A stretch of DNA of 40,554 nucleotides from JABDIY01 sp041576015 (lineage in GTDB: Bacteria > Actinomycetota > Acidimicrobiia > Acidimicrobiales > SZUA-35): the NCBI GenBank assembly GCA_041576015.1, contig JBFGLT010000010.1, positions 1 through 40,554 on the forward strand. Direction: 5' to 3'. The notes under the pieces are model-generated. The model saw nothing but the letters and a program-made list of their open reading frames with translations, did no database searches and was not told the origin of the DNA. Below are positions 1-8,193 of the stretch, one piece after another. The position numbers and the translations under genes are program-made. The number at the start of each line of letters is the position of its first letter. The stretch's first letter is position 1.

Positions 1-1
1 C

Positions 2-214
2 CGGGCCCTGTACTCGACCGGTACGGGCCGCCGGCTCGGAACGGTCAGGATCGAGTGTTCTGAGTGCCTGGTTCACTCCCGCCAATCGGTGATCGATCTC
101 GGGTTTCGGCTGCTGAAGTTCTCGCTTTGGATCCCGGGCCGGAAGCACAGCCGGTGGCTCGTATGCCCGGCGTGCGGTCGGCGCACGTGGGCACGGGTGC
201 ACTGGCTCGGCTGA
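2..214 (+). CDS. C-terminal end of a small zinc-ribbon protein (5' truncated by window edge)
   Basis: Frame 2 is open from the first base to a TGA at 212-214 and gives 70 residues. It contains a CSEC pair near residue 19 and a CPAC pair near residue 53, followed by basic and aromatic residues and a C-terminal HWLG. Two CxxC pairs about 30 residues apart suggest one structural zinc ribbon. The 5' end lies outside the window, so the full length is unknown. I do not recognise a named family and assign no function. It could be nucleic-acid or protein binding, but nothing here proves that. The call rests on the open frame and the paired Cys motifs. Confidence 0.55.
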   Translation, partial: RALYSTGTGRRLGTVRIECSECLVHSRQSVIDLGFRLLKFSLWIPGRKHSRWLVCPACGRRTWARVHWLG

Positions 215-309
215 CACCTGCCGCGTGAGCCGGCGCTGCGCTTCGGGCCCGACCGATCAGCTTCGATCGGTGCCGGCGGGCGACGACGACACCTGCCGAC
301 CGGCCCGGT

Positions 310-315
310 TAGTGT
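310..315 (+). promoter_or_regulatory. Putative leaderless -10 box TAGTGT
   Basis: TAGTGT lies exactly 6 nt before the ATG at 322, and no Shine-Dalgarno sequence precedes that start. The same arrangement recurs at several other first genes in this window, which supports transcription starting at the start codon. Confidence 0.45.
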
Positions 316-321
316 TTCCCC

Positions 322-1704
322 ATGGAGCGTGACGACCCCGGCTCGAACCGCGACATGACGGACTCCGAGGCGATGATGTGGGCCATCGAACGCGACCCGT
401 GGCTCTCCCCGAATGGCGGATCGATCACCATCTTCGACCGGCCGCTGGACTTCGACGACTTCCGGCGGGCGGTGGCCAACGCCGTCCGGCACGAACCGAG
501 GCTGCGCCAGCACGTGGTCGCACCGCTGGCACCGGTCGTCGTACCCCACTGGGAGACAGACGACGAGTTCGATCTCCGCTGGCACGTCCGCCGGCTGAGT
601 GCCCCGGGCGACGGGTCACTACAGGAGTTGTTGGAGTGGCTCGTCCTCTTCCTCCAGGACCCGTACGACCGAACCCGACCGCTCTGGCAGTTCGTCGTCC
701 TCGACGGTGTCGAGGGCGATCGAGGCGCCCTTGCCATGAAGATCCACCACGTCGTGGCCGACGGTCAGGGGGCCGTCAGATTGACGGCGGCGTTCACCGA
801 CCTGGCCCGGGATGCTACTCACCCACCGGTCGACGACGTCGATCTCCGCACCATCGCGTCTGATGCGGAGCAGAGCGTGGTCGGCGACCTGGTGAGCGGG
901 GCGCTGCGCCGGCCGGTCAGGGTCGGGCGAGCGCTCCTCGACGCCATCACCCATCCGCCCAAGATGCTCGAGATCGGCCGCGAGGTGGAGAGCGTGATCC
1001 GAGCTGCGGGTGACCAGCTCCAGCCGGCCGGGTCGCCGATCTGGCGGAAGCGGTCCCGTTGGCGCCGTGCCGAAGCGCTCAGCATCCCGTTCGACGCCGC
1101 CCACGACCGCTGGAAGGCACTCGACGGCAGGCTCAACGACTTCTTCATCACCGGGCTGGTCGACGGTGCGGCGCGCTACCACCAGGCGGTCGGGGCCGAT
1201 GTGGAGCGCCTCCACATCACCTTCGTCGTCAGCACCCATCAGGCCAACCCAGACGACACCAACGCCTTCACCCCGGTGCCGCTGTATGTCCCCGCTCGTC
1301 CGATGCCGGTCGGCCAGCGGTTCGCGGCGATCCGTGACCTGCTCCACGACAGGCGCGACGACGTACGCGGCGGAGGACCGATGGCAGCGCTGGCGACGCT
1401 GGCCAACTTGTTGCCCACGCCGCTGGTGACGAGCATGACCCGTTCCCAGGCGGCGCACATCGACATGGCGACCAGCAACCTGCCGGGTTACCTGGGCGAG
1501 ACCTTCGTCGCCGGGGCCAAGACCTTGCACACCTATGTGCTCGGGCCGGTCGCCGGCACCGCCTGCAACGTCACGCTGCACACCACCGCCGGCTCGATCG
1601 ACATCGGCATGCACATCGACCCCGCAGCGATCGAAGATCCCACCCTCCTCCGGTGTTGCACCGAGGAGGCATTCGACGACCTGATGACCCTCCCCACGGG
1701 TTGA
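322..1704 (+). CDS. WS/DGAT-family O-acyltransferase (wax ester synthase / diacylglycerol acyltransferase)
   Basis: This 460-residue protein has the condensation-like acyltransferase motif HHVVADG at residues 142-148 (HHxxxDG), where the second His is the catalytic base. Length and layout match the actinobacterial WS/DGAT family, which transfers an acyl group from acyl-CoA to diacylglycerol or fatty alcohol to make storage lipid. The C-terminal half keeps the family-like segment with TSNLPGY near residues 389-395, matching the usual SNVPGP-type region. The ATG at 322 is preferred because a TAGTGT box sits 6 nt upstream; an in-frame ATG at 355 is an alternative. Substrate preference (wax or triacylglycerol) cannot be read from sequence. 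The gene appears monocistronic. Confidence 0.85.
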   Translation: MERDDPGSNRDMTDSEAMMWAIERDPWLSPNGGSITIFDRPLDFDDFRRAVANAVRHEPRLRQHVVAPLAPVVVPHWETDDEFDLRWHVRRLSAPGDGSLQELLEWLVLFLQDPYDRTRPLWQFVVLDGVEGDRGALAMKIHHVVADGQGAVRLTAAFTDLARDATHPPVDDVDLRTIASDAEQSVVGDLVSGALRRPVRVGRALLDAITHPPKMLEIGREVESVIRAAGDQLQPAGSPIWRKRSRWRRAEALSIPFDAAHDRWKALDGRLNDFFITGLVDGAARYHQAVGADVERLHITFVVSTHQANPDDTNAFTPVPLYVPARPMPVGQRFAAIRDLLHDRRDDVRGGGPMAALATLANLLPTPLVTSMTRSQAAHIDMATSNLPGYLGETFVAGAKTLHTYVLGPVAGTACNVTLHTTAGSIDIGMHIDPAAIEDPTLLRCCTEEAFDDLMTLPTG

Positions 1705-1812
1705 CAGGCGGCCCCGCTAACTGAGCCGCAGCACGGCCAGCTGCCACCACCGAGGCGGCGAGCACCCCGACCACGATCCGATCGAACCGCTCAGCGCTCA
1801 GGCGGGATCGGC

Positions 1813-2688
1813 TCACCGGAGGCCTGGCATCCGATCGACCAGGGCAGCCAGTTCGGCGGCGAAGGTGTCGAGATCGGCGTCGTGACTCCAGCCGTGGCCG
1901 CAAAACAGCCGATCGAACATGAGGCCGGACGCAGCGAACCGTCCCAGCGACTCGGTCTGGGCGTCCCACGAGTACCAGCAGGCTCTGCGGAACGCCGTGA
2001 GCTCGTCCCGGCCGGGGTGCCAGGCCAGCGAGTCTCCTGAGAACAGCAGGTGGCCGTCCACGTGGTACAGGACGCTGCCTCTGGTGTGGCCCGGAACCGG
2101 GAAGGCCACGACGCCGGACACGATCTCGTGGGGCCGCTCACCCTCGAGCAGATCGGTGGCGTACGGGGCGGCTCCCCGGTCGTCGGCGTGGATCCACACA
2201 CGGGTGCCGAAGTGGTCGGCGTACCGATCGGCGTCGGCGACGTCGTCGCGGTGGCTCAGCAGGATGTGAGCCAGTCCGCCTCGATCCTCCAGTGGTTCGA
2301 CGACCTCCCTCGTCCAGCGTGGGGAGTCGACCATGAGGTTCCCGTCCGGGCGCTCCACGAGGTAGCTGTGGGCGCCGAAGGAGTCCCTGGCGTTGTGGCC
2401 CAGCCGCGACACGCCATCGCCGAGGTCCTGCGGAAAGACCGGCGCCGGCGGGCGACGCTCCCGCACGTGACCCACCGACCGGGTAGGGCAGACGAGGACG
2501 GCCCGCCACGCCGCCTCGATGTCCTCGGGCGTTTCGGGCTGACGGAGAAACACCGAGACACCATCGCCGGGATTTCTGGCGATCAGGCCCGGTGCCACGT
2601 GGCGAGCGGCGTCGCAATCGATACAGCGGGTATCGACATACCAGTCCCCCGGCGCACCGGCGGGATGCCGTTCCTCGATCCGGGCCAT
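1813..2688 (-). CDS. MBL-fold metallo-hydrolase with N-terminal ferredoxin-like segment
   Basis: The 291-residue protein has two parts. Residues 18-70 resemble a short ferredoxin, with C22-x2-C25 and C67-P, but only three Cys are present, so an intact [4Fe-4S] site is doubtful. Residues 90-290 form a metallo-beta-lactamase domain. Its first metal motif is SHRDDVAD at 145-152 rather than the usual HxHxDH, followed by PGHTRG (H201), SGDSL (D219) and CGHGW (H265). Such variant-motif proteins belong to the broad glyoxalase II-like hydrolase group; the substrate is unknown. It diverges from the phosphorylase gene, and a TAGAGT box lies 6 nt before its ATG. Confidence 0.75.
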   Translation of the reverse strand: MARIEERHPAGAPGDWYVDTRCIDCDAARHVAPGLIARNPGDGVSVFLRQPETPEDIEAAWRAVLVCPTRSVGHVRERRPPAPVFPQDLGDGVSRLGHNARDSFGAHSYLVERPDGNLMVDSPRWTREVVEPLEDRGGLAHILLSHRDDVADADRYADHFGTRVWIHADDRGAAPYATDLLEGERPHEIVSGVVAFPVPGHTRGSVLYHVDGHLLFSGDSLAWHPGRDELTAFRRACWYSWDAQTESLGRFAASGLMFDRLFCGHGWSHDADLDTFAAELAALVDRMPGLR

Positions 2689-2694
2689 GCCCCG

Positions 2695-2700
2695 ACTCTA
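2695..2700 (-). promoter_or_regulatory. Putative leaderless -10 box TAGAGT
   Basis: Read on the minus strand, TAGAGT is followed by six bases and then the ATG at 2688. No Shine-Dalgarno sequence is present, which fits a leaderless mRNA. Confidence 0.45.
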
Positions 2701-2845
2701 CGTGACCGCCCCCCTCGCGAGCGGCCCATCCAGCGCTGGATCACCGGGAATACGCACCGGAGAGGCCGCCGCCCACGGTCCCGGCGCCCCTACAGTGTTG
2801 CGGTCGGACCGGCGGAGCCCGCCATGACCACGGAGTGACTGATCG

Positions 2846-4465
2846 ATGAGTGACGAGCGTGCAACAGTGGCCTACTTCTCCATGGAGTACGGCCTCCAGA
2901 GTGATCTGAAGCTGTACTCCGGCGGGCTGGGGATCCTGGCCGGGGATTACCTCAAGGGTGCTCACGACGAAGGCCTCCCGATCATCGGGATCGGCATCCG
3001 GTGGAAGCAGGGGTACACCGACCAATTCGTCGACGACGACGGCGTCCCTTACGACAGCTACAAGAACCGCCGCTACGACCTCGAGGACACCGGCGTGATC
3101 GTGCCGGTGACGATTCGCGACCGCCAAGTCCAGGTCAAGGTGTGGAGGACAACCGACTACGGGAACTCTCCGCTCTACCTGCTCGACACCGACCTGGAGG
3201 AGAACCACAGCGACGACCGGTGGATCTGCGGTCAGTTGTACGGCTGGTTCAAAGAGGAGCGCCTCGCTCAGGAGATCGTGCTCGGTATCGGCGGCGTTCG
3301 GGCGCTGCGGGCTCTGGACCTCGACATCGACGTCTTCCACTTCAACGAAGGCCACGCCGTTCTCGCCGCCATCGAGCTCATCGAGGAGCACAAATCCGAG
3401 GGGCTGAGCTTCGAAGACGCCTGGCGGGCGACCCGCACCGAGGTCGTGTTCACCACCCACACTCCGGTCGTCCAGGGCAACGAGTCGCACGATCTCGGGA
3501 CCATGGAGTACATGGGCGCCTTCCGGGGCCTGACCCGCGAACAGATGGTCCGCATCGGCGGGGAACCGTTCAACATGACCGTCGCCGCCCTCCGCGTGTC
3601 ACGCAACTCCAACGCCGTCGCCATGCTGCACGCCGAGACCGCCAACCGGATGTGGCACCACATCGCCGGCCGCAGTGAGATCGTCGGGATCACCAACTGC
3701 ATTCACACACCGACCTGGGTCGACGATCGGATCACCGACGCGTTCGAGGCGGGCCGGCCCCTGCTCGATGTCCACAATGAACTCAAGGGGGAGTTGATCG
3801 ACTTCATCGCCGACCGCACCGGCGCCACCCTCGACGTGAACAAGATCCTCATCGGCTTCAGCCGGCGGGCCGCCCCGTACAAGCGGGCCGATCTGATCTT
3901 CACCGACCTCGAACGCATCGAGCCCTATCTCCAGAGTGGCGATCTTCAGATCGTGTTCTCCGGGAACGCCCACCCGCTCGACGACACCGGGAAGGGAATC
4001 GTGGCCAACCTGGTGGTGATGATGAAGACGTACCCGAACGCCGTGGTGTTCCTCCAGAACTACGACATGGAGATCGGTCGGATGCTCACCCGGGGGGCCG
4101 ACGTCTGGCTCAACAACCCACGCCGGCCCCAGGAAGCCAGCGGAACCAGCGGCATGAAGGCGGCGATGAACGGCGTCCTCAATTGCTCCATCCTCGACGG
4201 GTGGTGGCCCGAGGCCTGTCAGGACGGGGTCAACGGCTGGCAGATCGGCGACGGCTACGAGTCGGCCGATGTCGCCGAGCAGGACGCCCACGATCTCGCA
4301 GCCCTGTACGACGTCGTGCTCGACAACGTGCTCCCCACCTACTACGACGACAAGAAAACCTGGGAGTCGATGATGCGGGCCAGCATCGAGACGACCCGTG
4401 AGCACTTCGCCGTCAAACGGATGCTGGAGGACTACTACGCCAAGCTGTACCAGCCGGCCACCTGA
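2846..4465 (+). CDS. glgP: Alpha-glucan phosphorylase, short GT35 type
   Basis: The 539-residue protein starts with YFSMEYGLQ and has the LYSGGLGILAGDYLKGA block typical of the alpha-glucan phosphorylase subfamily found in bacteria and archaea. HFNEGHAV and FTTHTPVVQGNE follow in order. Near the C-terminus EASGTSGMKAAMNG carries the Lys that binds pyridoxal phosphate, then LDGWWPEA. The enzyme releases glucose-1-phosphate from glycogen or maltodextrin in the cytosol. It is shorter than the roughly 800-residue classical GlgP and appears to lack the long N-terminal allosteric part. The gene ends 5 bp before the convergent thpR. A weak GGAG lies upstream of the ATG, and a TACAGT box lies about 50 bp upstream. 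Confidence 0.9.
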   Translation: MSDERATVAYFSMEYGLQSDLKLYSGGLGILAGDYLKGAHDEGLPIIGIGIRWKQGYTDQFVDDDGVPYDSYKNRRYDLEDTGVIVPVTIRDRQVQVKVWRTTDYGNSPLYLLDTDLEENHSDDRWICGQLYGWFKEERLAQEIVLGIGGVRALRALDLDIDVFHFNEGHAVLAAIELIEEHKSEGLSFEDAWRATRTEVVFTTHTPVVQGNESHDLGTMEYMGAFRGLTREQMVRIGGEPFNMTVAALRVSRNSNAVAMLHAETANRMWHHIAGRSEIVGITNCIHTPTWVDDRITDAFEAGRPLLDVHNELKGELIDFIADRTGATLDVNKILIGFSRRAAPYKRADLIFTDLERIEPYLQSGDLQIVFSGNAHPLDDTGKGIVANLVVMMKTYPNAVVFLQNYDMEIGRMLTRGADVWLNNPRRPQEASGTSGMKAAMNGVLNCSILDGWWPEACQDGVNGWQIGDGYESADVAEQDAHDLAALYDVVLDNVLPTYYDDKKTWESMMRASIETTREHFAVKRMLEDYYAKLYQPAT

Positions 4466-4470
4466 GACCC

Positions 4471-4965
4471 TCAGGATCCGACCGCCCAGACCGAGCGCAC
4501 CAGGTGGACGTGGCCATGCCGGTCCGGCCGGCTCTCCATCAAGACGATCTCGGCGACCTCTTGTTGGGCGAAGATCGTCTGTCCCGGGACGTCGGTCGGC
4601 GCACGGCGCTGGCGGAGCCGCCCGACGGTGAGGTGGCCCCGAAACGGGCGAGCCCGGTCTGCTCCGGGAACGGAGGCGGTCGCCCGGTGAACGGCACCGG
4701 CCAGTGATTCGAGACCCTGCACCGGAACGATGACCGCCGTGCCCAGCGTCGCGGTCGCCGGGCCGTAGACGGCCGTCGCCGCCGGCAGTCGTTCACCGTC
4801 GAGCATGCCGGCGACGCTCGACGGGTCGGCGTCGGCCAGGAAACGGAGGGTCACGTGCCAGTACTCGGGACGAACCCACCGGACCCTCCGGTCGGCGCGA
4901 GAGAGGGCGGAGAGCTGAGCGACCACCGGTTCGGTCGGGAGGATGGCGATGAACAGACGGGCCAC
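4471..4965 (-). CDS. thpR: RNA 2',3'-cyclic phosphodiesterase (2H family)
   Basis: The 164-residue protein carries the two HxTx motifs of the 2H phosphoesterase family, HVTL about residue 38 and HLTV about residue 121, spaced as in ThpR/LigT. The N-terminal RLFIAI is also typical. Family members hydrolyse 2',3'-cyclic phosphate ends of RNA to 2'-phosphates. The start is a GTG at 4965 with GAGGAGG just upstream. It is convergent with the phosphorylase gene and lies 27 bp upstream of the next minus-strand gene, with which it might be cotranscribed. Confidence 0.85.
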   Translation of the reverse strand: MARLFIAILPTEPVVAQLSALSRADRRVRWVRPEYWHVTLRFLADADPSSVAGMLDGERLPAATAVYGPATATLGTAVIVPVQGLESLAGAVHRATASVPGADRARPFRGHLTVGRLRQRRAPTDVPGQTIFAQQEVAEIVLMESRPDRHGHVHLVRSVWAVGS

Positions 4966-4992
4966 GCCTCCTCATGATGCTCGAACTGCGCC

Positions 4993-5661
4993 TCAGAACC
5001 GAAGGATGCGGCCCTCGGGGACCTGCCGCAGGACCGATGTCTGCTGATCGATCCCTCCGGCGGCCGGCAGGGACGAGCCGTTCGAGCATCCGCCGTCGAC
5101 CACTGACTGGTACCTGACCCGGGCCGAGGGGATGGCGACACGGCGGCCGTCGCTGGTCACGACCGCCGGCTCACTCCACCGCACGGCGACTGGCGGGGCA
5201 TCACAGGGGGCGAACACCTCGCTCCAGGTGATCGGTGACGACAGCGTCGATCCACCACCGAGGAGATCTCGGATCACCGTCGTCACGCCGGTCGAGGTGT
5301 CGGTGATCGAACCCCGCCAGCCCGAGACCGGCGACGGCTCGACGCGGAGCCGGTAGGCGACGCCGGCGGTCCAGGCGTAGTCCCCGGTGTTCGGGTTGTC
5401 GAGCGCCGAAGGGATCAGCAACAAACCGCCGAGCTGGCGACCCGACTCGTCGTAGCCGCCCCAGTTGACCGCACCTGCTCCGGGGTATCCCGGGTGGTAC
5501 TGGATCCCGAGGTGGGCGGCTCCCACTCGCTTGGAACCGTCGAAAAAGCCCACCTGCAGCGCCCAGAAATACAACTGGGGCACGATCGGGCGGTCGAGGA
5601 CGGTGATCGTGACCTCCACCGCATCCAGCGGGTTCGGCGGGGCATCCCAGACGAGGTGCAT
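4993..5661 (-). CDS. Hypothetical protein, possible beta-rich domain
   Basis: I do not recognise this protein with confidence. From the ATG at 5661 it has 222 residues, with many aromatic and Gly residues in segments such as YFWALQVGFFDG and NWGGYDESG. There is no obvious catalytic motif, signal peptide or membrane span. The pattern resembles lectin-like or DUF3472-like beta-sandwich proteins, but only weakly. The frame stays open upstream to 5766, yet that stretch is Arg-rich and looks non-coding. The C-terminal part has two Cys (in FAPCDAP and DGGCSNG) that could form a disulfide. The function is unknown. Confidence 0.5.
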   Translation of the reverse strand: MHLVWDAPPNPLDAVEVTITVLDRPIVPQLYFWALQVGFFDGSKRVGAAHLGIQYHPGYPGAGAVNWGGYDESGRQLGGLLLIPSALDNPNTGDYAWTAGVAYRLRVEPSPVSGWRGSITDTSTGVTTVIRDLLGGGSTLSSPITWSEVFAPCDAPPVAVRWSEPAVVTSDGRRVAIPSARVRYQSVVDGGCSNGSSLPAAGGIDQQTSVLRQVPEGRILRF

Positions 5662-5792
5662 GCTAGAGGCACCATTGGCCGATGCCGGGGGACCCGCCAC
5701 TCTGTGGCGGTGTCCGGCTCGATCGGAGCGACGCTTCCACCGGAACACCTTCCGATTCTGGCGCATCGGAACAGGCCGGCGGCGTCGAGTCC

Positions 5793-6188
5793 TCAGGAGG
5801 ACGCGGTGAGTCGGGCGAGGGCGTTGTTCACCAGCTGTCGAGCTTCGTCGGCAATCGGCTCGATCTCGGCGACGCCGCTGATACCGGCCATCATTCCCGG
5901 GTCCATGGCATCGACCATCACCCCCGATCGAGTCTCTCGCACCACGACGTTGCAGGGCAGCAGGACGCCGATCTCGGGGATCACGTCCACCGCCCGGCTG
6001 GCGAGGTGCGGATTGCAGGCCCCCACGATCACGTAGCGGTCCATCTGCTTGCCGACCTTCTCTTCGAGCGTGCCCTGCAGGTCGATCTCGGTCAGCGTGC
6101 CGAATCCCTCGGCCGCGAACGCCTCTTTCACCCTGCTCAGCACGTCCTCGAAGGGCTCGTACAGGACGATCGACTCCTCATACACCAT
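5793..6188 (-). CDS. DUF302 domain protein
   Basis: The 131-residue protein matches the DUF302 pattern: an N-terminal strand-helix (YEPFEDVLSRVKEAFAAEGFG), then EIDLQGTLEEKVG, YVIVGACNPHLASRA, IGVLLPCNVVV and a C-terminal DPGMM. The ACNP and LLPCNV segments, each with a conserved Cys, are hallmarks of the family, whose biochemical role is unknown and which often accompanies redox or sulfur genes. The ATG at 6188 is chosen because AAAGGAG lies 8 nt upstream; the open frame extends further to 6422 but has no start signal there. It diverges from the MOSC gene. Confidence 0.85.
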   Translation of the reverse strand: MVYEESIVLYEPFEDVLSRVKEAFAAEGFGTLTEIDLQGTLEEKVGKQMDRYVIVGACNPHLASRAVDVIPEIGVLLPCNVVVRETRSGVMVDAMDPGMMAGISGVAEIEPIADEARQLVNNALARLTASS

Positions 6189-6306
6189 GCATCCGGCTCC
6201 TTTCGTGAGACGCACATCGACCGTAGAGGGTCGGTTGTACCCACCGGAGAGGCCAAAGTCCCGGACCGCCGTTCTCAATTTGGCATCGGATCGCTTCCCG
6301 ATCTGC

Positions 6307-6312
6307 GACAAT
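6307..6312 (+). promoter_or_regulatory. Putative leaderless -10 box GACAAT
   Basis: GACAAT lies 6 nt before the ATG at 6319. It keeps the A and final T of the TAnnnT pattern seen at other starts in this window. Confidence 0.35.
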
Positions 6313-6318
6313 GAGCTC

Positions 6319-6897
6319 ATGGCCCAACGAACGTCGGCCCACGCCGGAGCCAACCATCCGACAGCCGAGGAGCTCACCGGGGGGCTCCACCGACTGATCG
6401 AATCGCCCAGCGACAGCGGCACGGTTGCGATGATCGTCGCCCGACCTGAGATCGATCAGCGGCAGGAACCAGAGACGGCGCAACTCCAACCCGGTGCCGG
6501 CCTGATCGGCGACAATCATGTGGTGCGGGGCAATCCCACCACGCCCGACGGCCGCGTCCACCCCGAGGCCGAGATCACAACCATGAACGTCCATGCCGTC
6601 GACCTGGTCGCCGGTGGAGATCGGAGTCGATGGTCGCTGGCCGGCGACCAGTTCTTGGTCGACCTCGACCTGAGTCTCGTCAATCTCCCGCCCGGAACCC
6701 GCCTGTCGATCGGCTCGGCGGAGCTGGAGGTGACCGCCAAGCCCCACACCGGCTGTGCCAAGTTCGCCCAGCGGTTCGGCATGGACGCCGCCCGCTGGGT
6801 CAACTCGGACAGGAATCTGCGGATCCGGGGAATCAACGCTCGGGTGGTCGCCGCCGGATCGGTGAGTGTCGGCGACACGATCTCCAAGCTCGACTAG
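6319..6897 (+). CDS. MOSC domain protein
   Basis: The 192-residue protein has the MOSC signature near its C-terminus: HTGCAKFAQRFG with the conserved Cys (about residue 154), then RGINARVVAAGSVSVGD. MOSC domains occur in molybdenum cofactor sulfurases and in mARC/YiiM-type molybdoenzymes, where the Cys contacts Mo or carries sulfur. This is a free-standing domain, so it may handle a sulfur carrier or act as a small molybdoenzyme. The ATG at 6319 is preferred over the longer open frame from 6049, since the upstream part overlaps the divergent DUF302 gene. It ends 12 bp before the convergent DUF389 gene. Confidence 0.82.
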   Translation: MAQRTSAHAGANHPTAEELTGGLHRLIESPSDSGTVAMIVARPEIDQRQEPETAQLQPGAGLIGDNHVVRGNPTTPDGRVHPEAEITTMNVHAVDLVAGGDRSRWSLAGDQFLVDLDLSLVNLPPGTRLSIGSAELEVTAKPHTGCAKFAQRFGMDAARWVNSDRNLRIRGINARVVAAGSVSVGDTISKLD

Positions 6898-6909
6898 CGA
6901 GCGGCCGGG

Positions 6910-8061
6910 TCACTCCTCGCCGTTGCCCTCGGCGTCCCCCTTACCGTCGCCCTCGCCGACCGCCGACTCGACGTTGCTCTCCACGGCGGTCAACACCACC
7001 TCCACAGGTTCACCGACGATCGTGGCCAGGTCCTCGGCCAAACGGTCGGCGCCGAGCGGGCTATCGATCCCGTTGTCCGACGCGACCGTGAGCTCCAGCA
7101 CCGGGGGACGATCCGGGTCGGTTCGGGTCATGGCGAAGGCGATGATGGTGACGTCGGAGCGCCAGGCGTCGACGGCCTCGGCCACCAACTCCTCGGGATT
7201 CGAATCGAGGGTCGGCTGCGGTCGCCACTGGTCCACGACCTGGAGCGGTGCCACGACAGCCACCGTGCCGAGAACGGCGAGGCGCAGGCTCTGTGCGACC
7301 CGAGCCCGCTTGGACCGGAGCCGGGTGGAGGGCACGAACCCGAGAAGCAGCAAGGTCGCCGCCGCCGCCGTCACGATGCCGCTGACGTTGGCGAGGAACA
7401 ACAGCAGAGCGCCCATAGCCATCTGGTATCGCCCGAGTTCGAGGGTGATGCCGAGGACGGCCAGCGGAGGGATCAGGGCCACGGCCACGGCGACACCGAC
7501 GATGGCGTCGGCCGCCTGCCGGCGGAGCTTGGCGTAGGCGCCGGCAGCGCCGGCGAGCAACGCCACCGCGAGGTCGAGAAGCGTCGGTGAGGTCCGTGCC
7601 AGCAGCTCCTCGCTGAGCTGCTCAGGGTCGCCCGGGAGCAGGAAACTCATGAGTGCCGACAGCCCAACGGCCAAGGCGGAACCGACCAGAACCGTCATGG
7701 CCGACGTCGCCACCCGTCGGCGCCAGTCCATCACCAGGGCGGCTGCCACGGCGAGGGTCGGACCCATGAGGGGGGCGACGAGCATCGCCCCGATCACGAC
7801 GGCCGTCGAGTTCGCCAGCAGGCCGAGAACGGCGATCGCCACCGACAGCACCATCAGCGAGTGGAATCGATGCAGAAAGGGCCCGCGACGCGGTCCTTCG
7901 TGGAACAGCGACTGCACGATCGACCGCCGCTCGGTCCGTCCCATCGGACGGGGCCGACCGGCGAGCAGGGCGATGGTTTCCTGGACCGGCGACCGGCGAC
8001 GGGTGCCGGGGCGGTGCGGGCGAGAGGGCCACCCTTCGGGTGGCACCGGGAACGGCGGCAT
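6910..8061 (-). CDS. DUF389 family membrane protein
   Basis: The 383-residue protein has a basic N-terminal region (about 1-65), then multiple hydrophobic spans from about residue 68. These include LMVLSVAIAVLGLLANSTAV, VIGAMLVAPLMGP, AAGAYAKLRR and ALIPPLAVLG. The NSTAVVIGAMLVAPLMGP block is diagnostic of DUF389 (TIGR00341-like) proteins, whose function is unknown. A soluble C-terminal domain (about 285-383) ends in an acidic, Gly-rich tail. The ATG at 8061 has a GAAGAT box 6 nt upstream and a large dyad 33 bp upstream; in-frame ATGs further in are possible starts. Confidence 0.82.
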   Translation of the reverse strand: MPPFPVPPEGWPSRPHRPGTRRRSPVQETIALLAGRPRPMGRTERRSIVQSLFHEGPRRGPFLHRFHSLMVLSVAIAVLGLLANSTAVVIGAMLVAPLMGPTLAVAAALVMDWRRRVATSAMTVLVGSALAVGLSALMSFLLPGDPEQLSEELLARTSPTLLDLAVALLAGAAGAYAKLRRQAADAIVGVAVAVALIPPLAVLGITLELGRYQMAMGALLLFLANVSGIVTAAAATLLLLGFVPSTRLRSKRARVAQSLRLAVLGTVAVVAPLQVVDQWRPQPTLDSNPEELVAEAVDAWRSDVTIIAFAMTRTDPDRPPVLELTVASDNGIDSPLGADRLAEDLATIVGEPVEVVLTAVESNVESAVGEGDGKGDAEGNGEE

Positions 8062-8067
8062 GGCCGC

Positions 8068-8073
8068 ATCTTC
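8068..8073 (-). promoter_or_regulatory. Putative leaderless -10 box GAAGAT
   Basis: On the minus strand GAAGAT precedes the ATG at 8061 by six bases. It keeps only the A and final T of TAnnnT, so it is a weak call supported mainly by the recurring spacing. Confidence 0.25.
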
Positions 8074-8093
8074 GGCAAGCCGGGCACCTCAAC

Positions 8094-8133
8094 TTGAGCC
8101 TTTTGGCCCACAATCGTGGGCGAATTGGCTCAA
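8094..8133. repeat. 40-bp imperfect palindrome upstream of the DUF389 gene
   Basis: TTGAGCC (8094-8100) pairs with GGCTCAA (8127-8133), and CCCAC (8107-8111) pairs with GTGGG (8116-8120). Both arms share one dyad centre at 8113.5. There is no T-run, so a simple intrinsic terminator is unlikely. It sits between the end of the alpha/beta hydrolase gene and the DUF389 start and could be an operator or a 5' RNA hairpin. Confidence 0.6.
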
Positions 8134-8193
8134 CTCCACAACGGCGGATCGTTGGAGCGAAGTTCGAGATGGTACCCCCGCCGGCTGTTCCGG

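Noticed and set aside
8094..8133. A tRNA or intrinsic terminator at the palindrome
   Set aside because: There is no cloverleaf with a T-loop sequence and no T-run after the stem.
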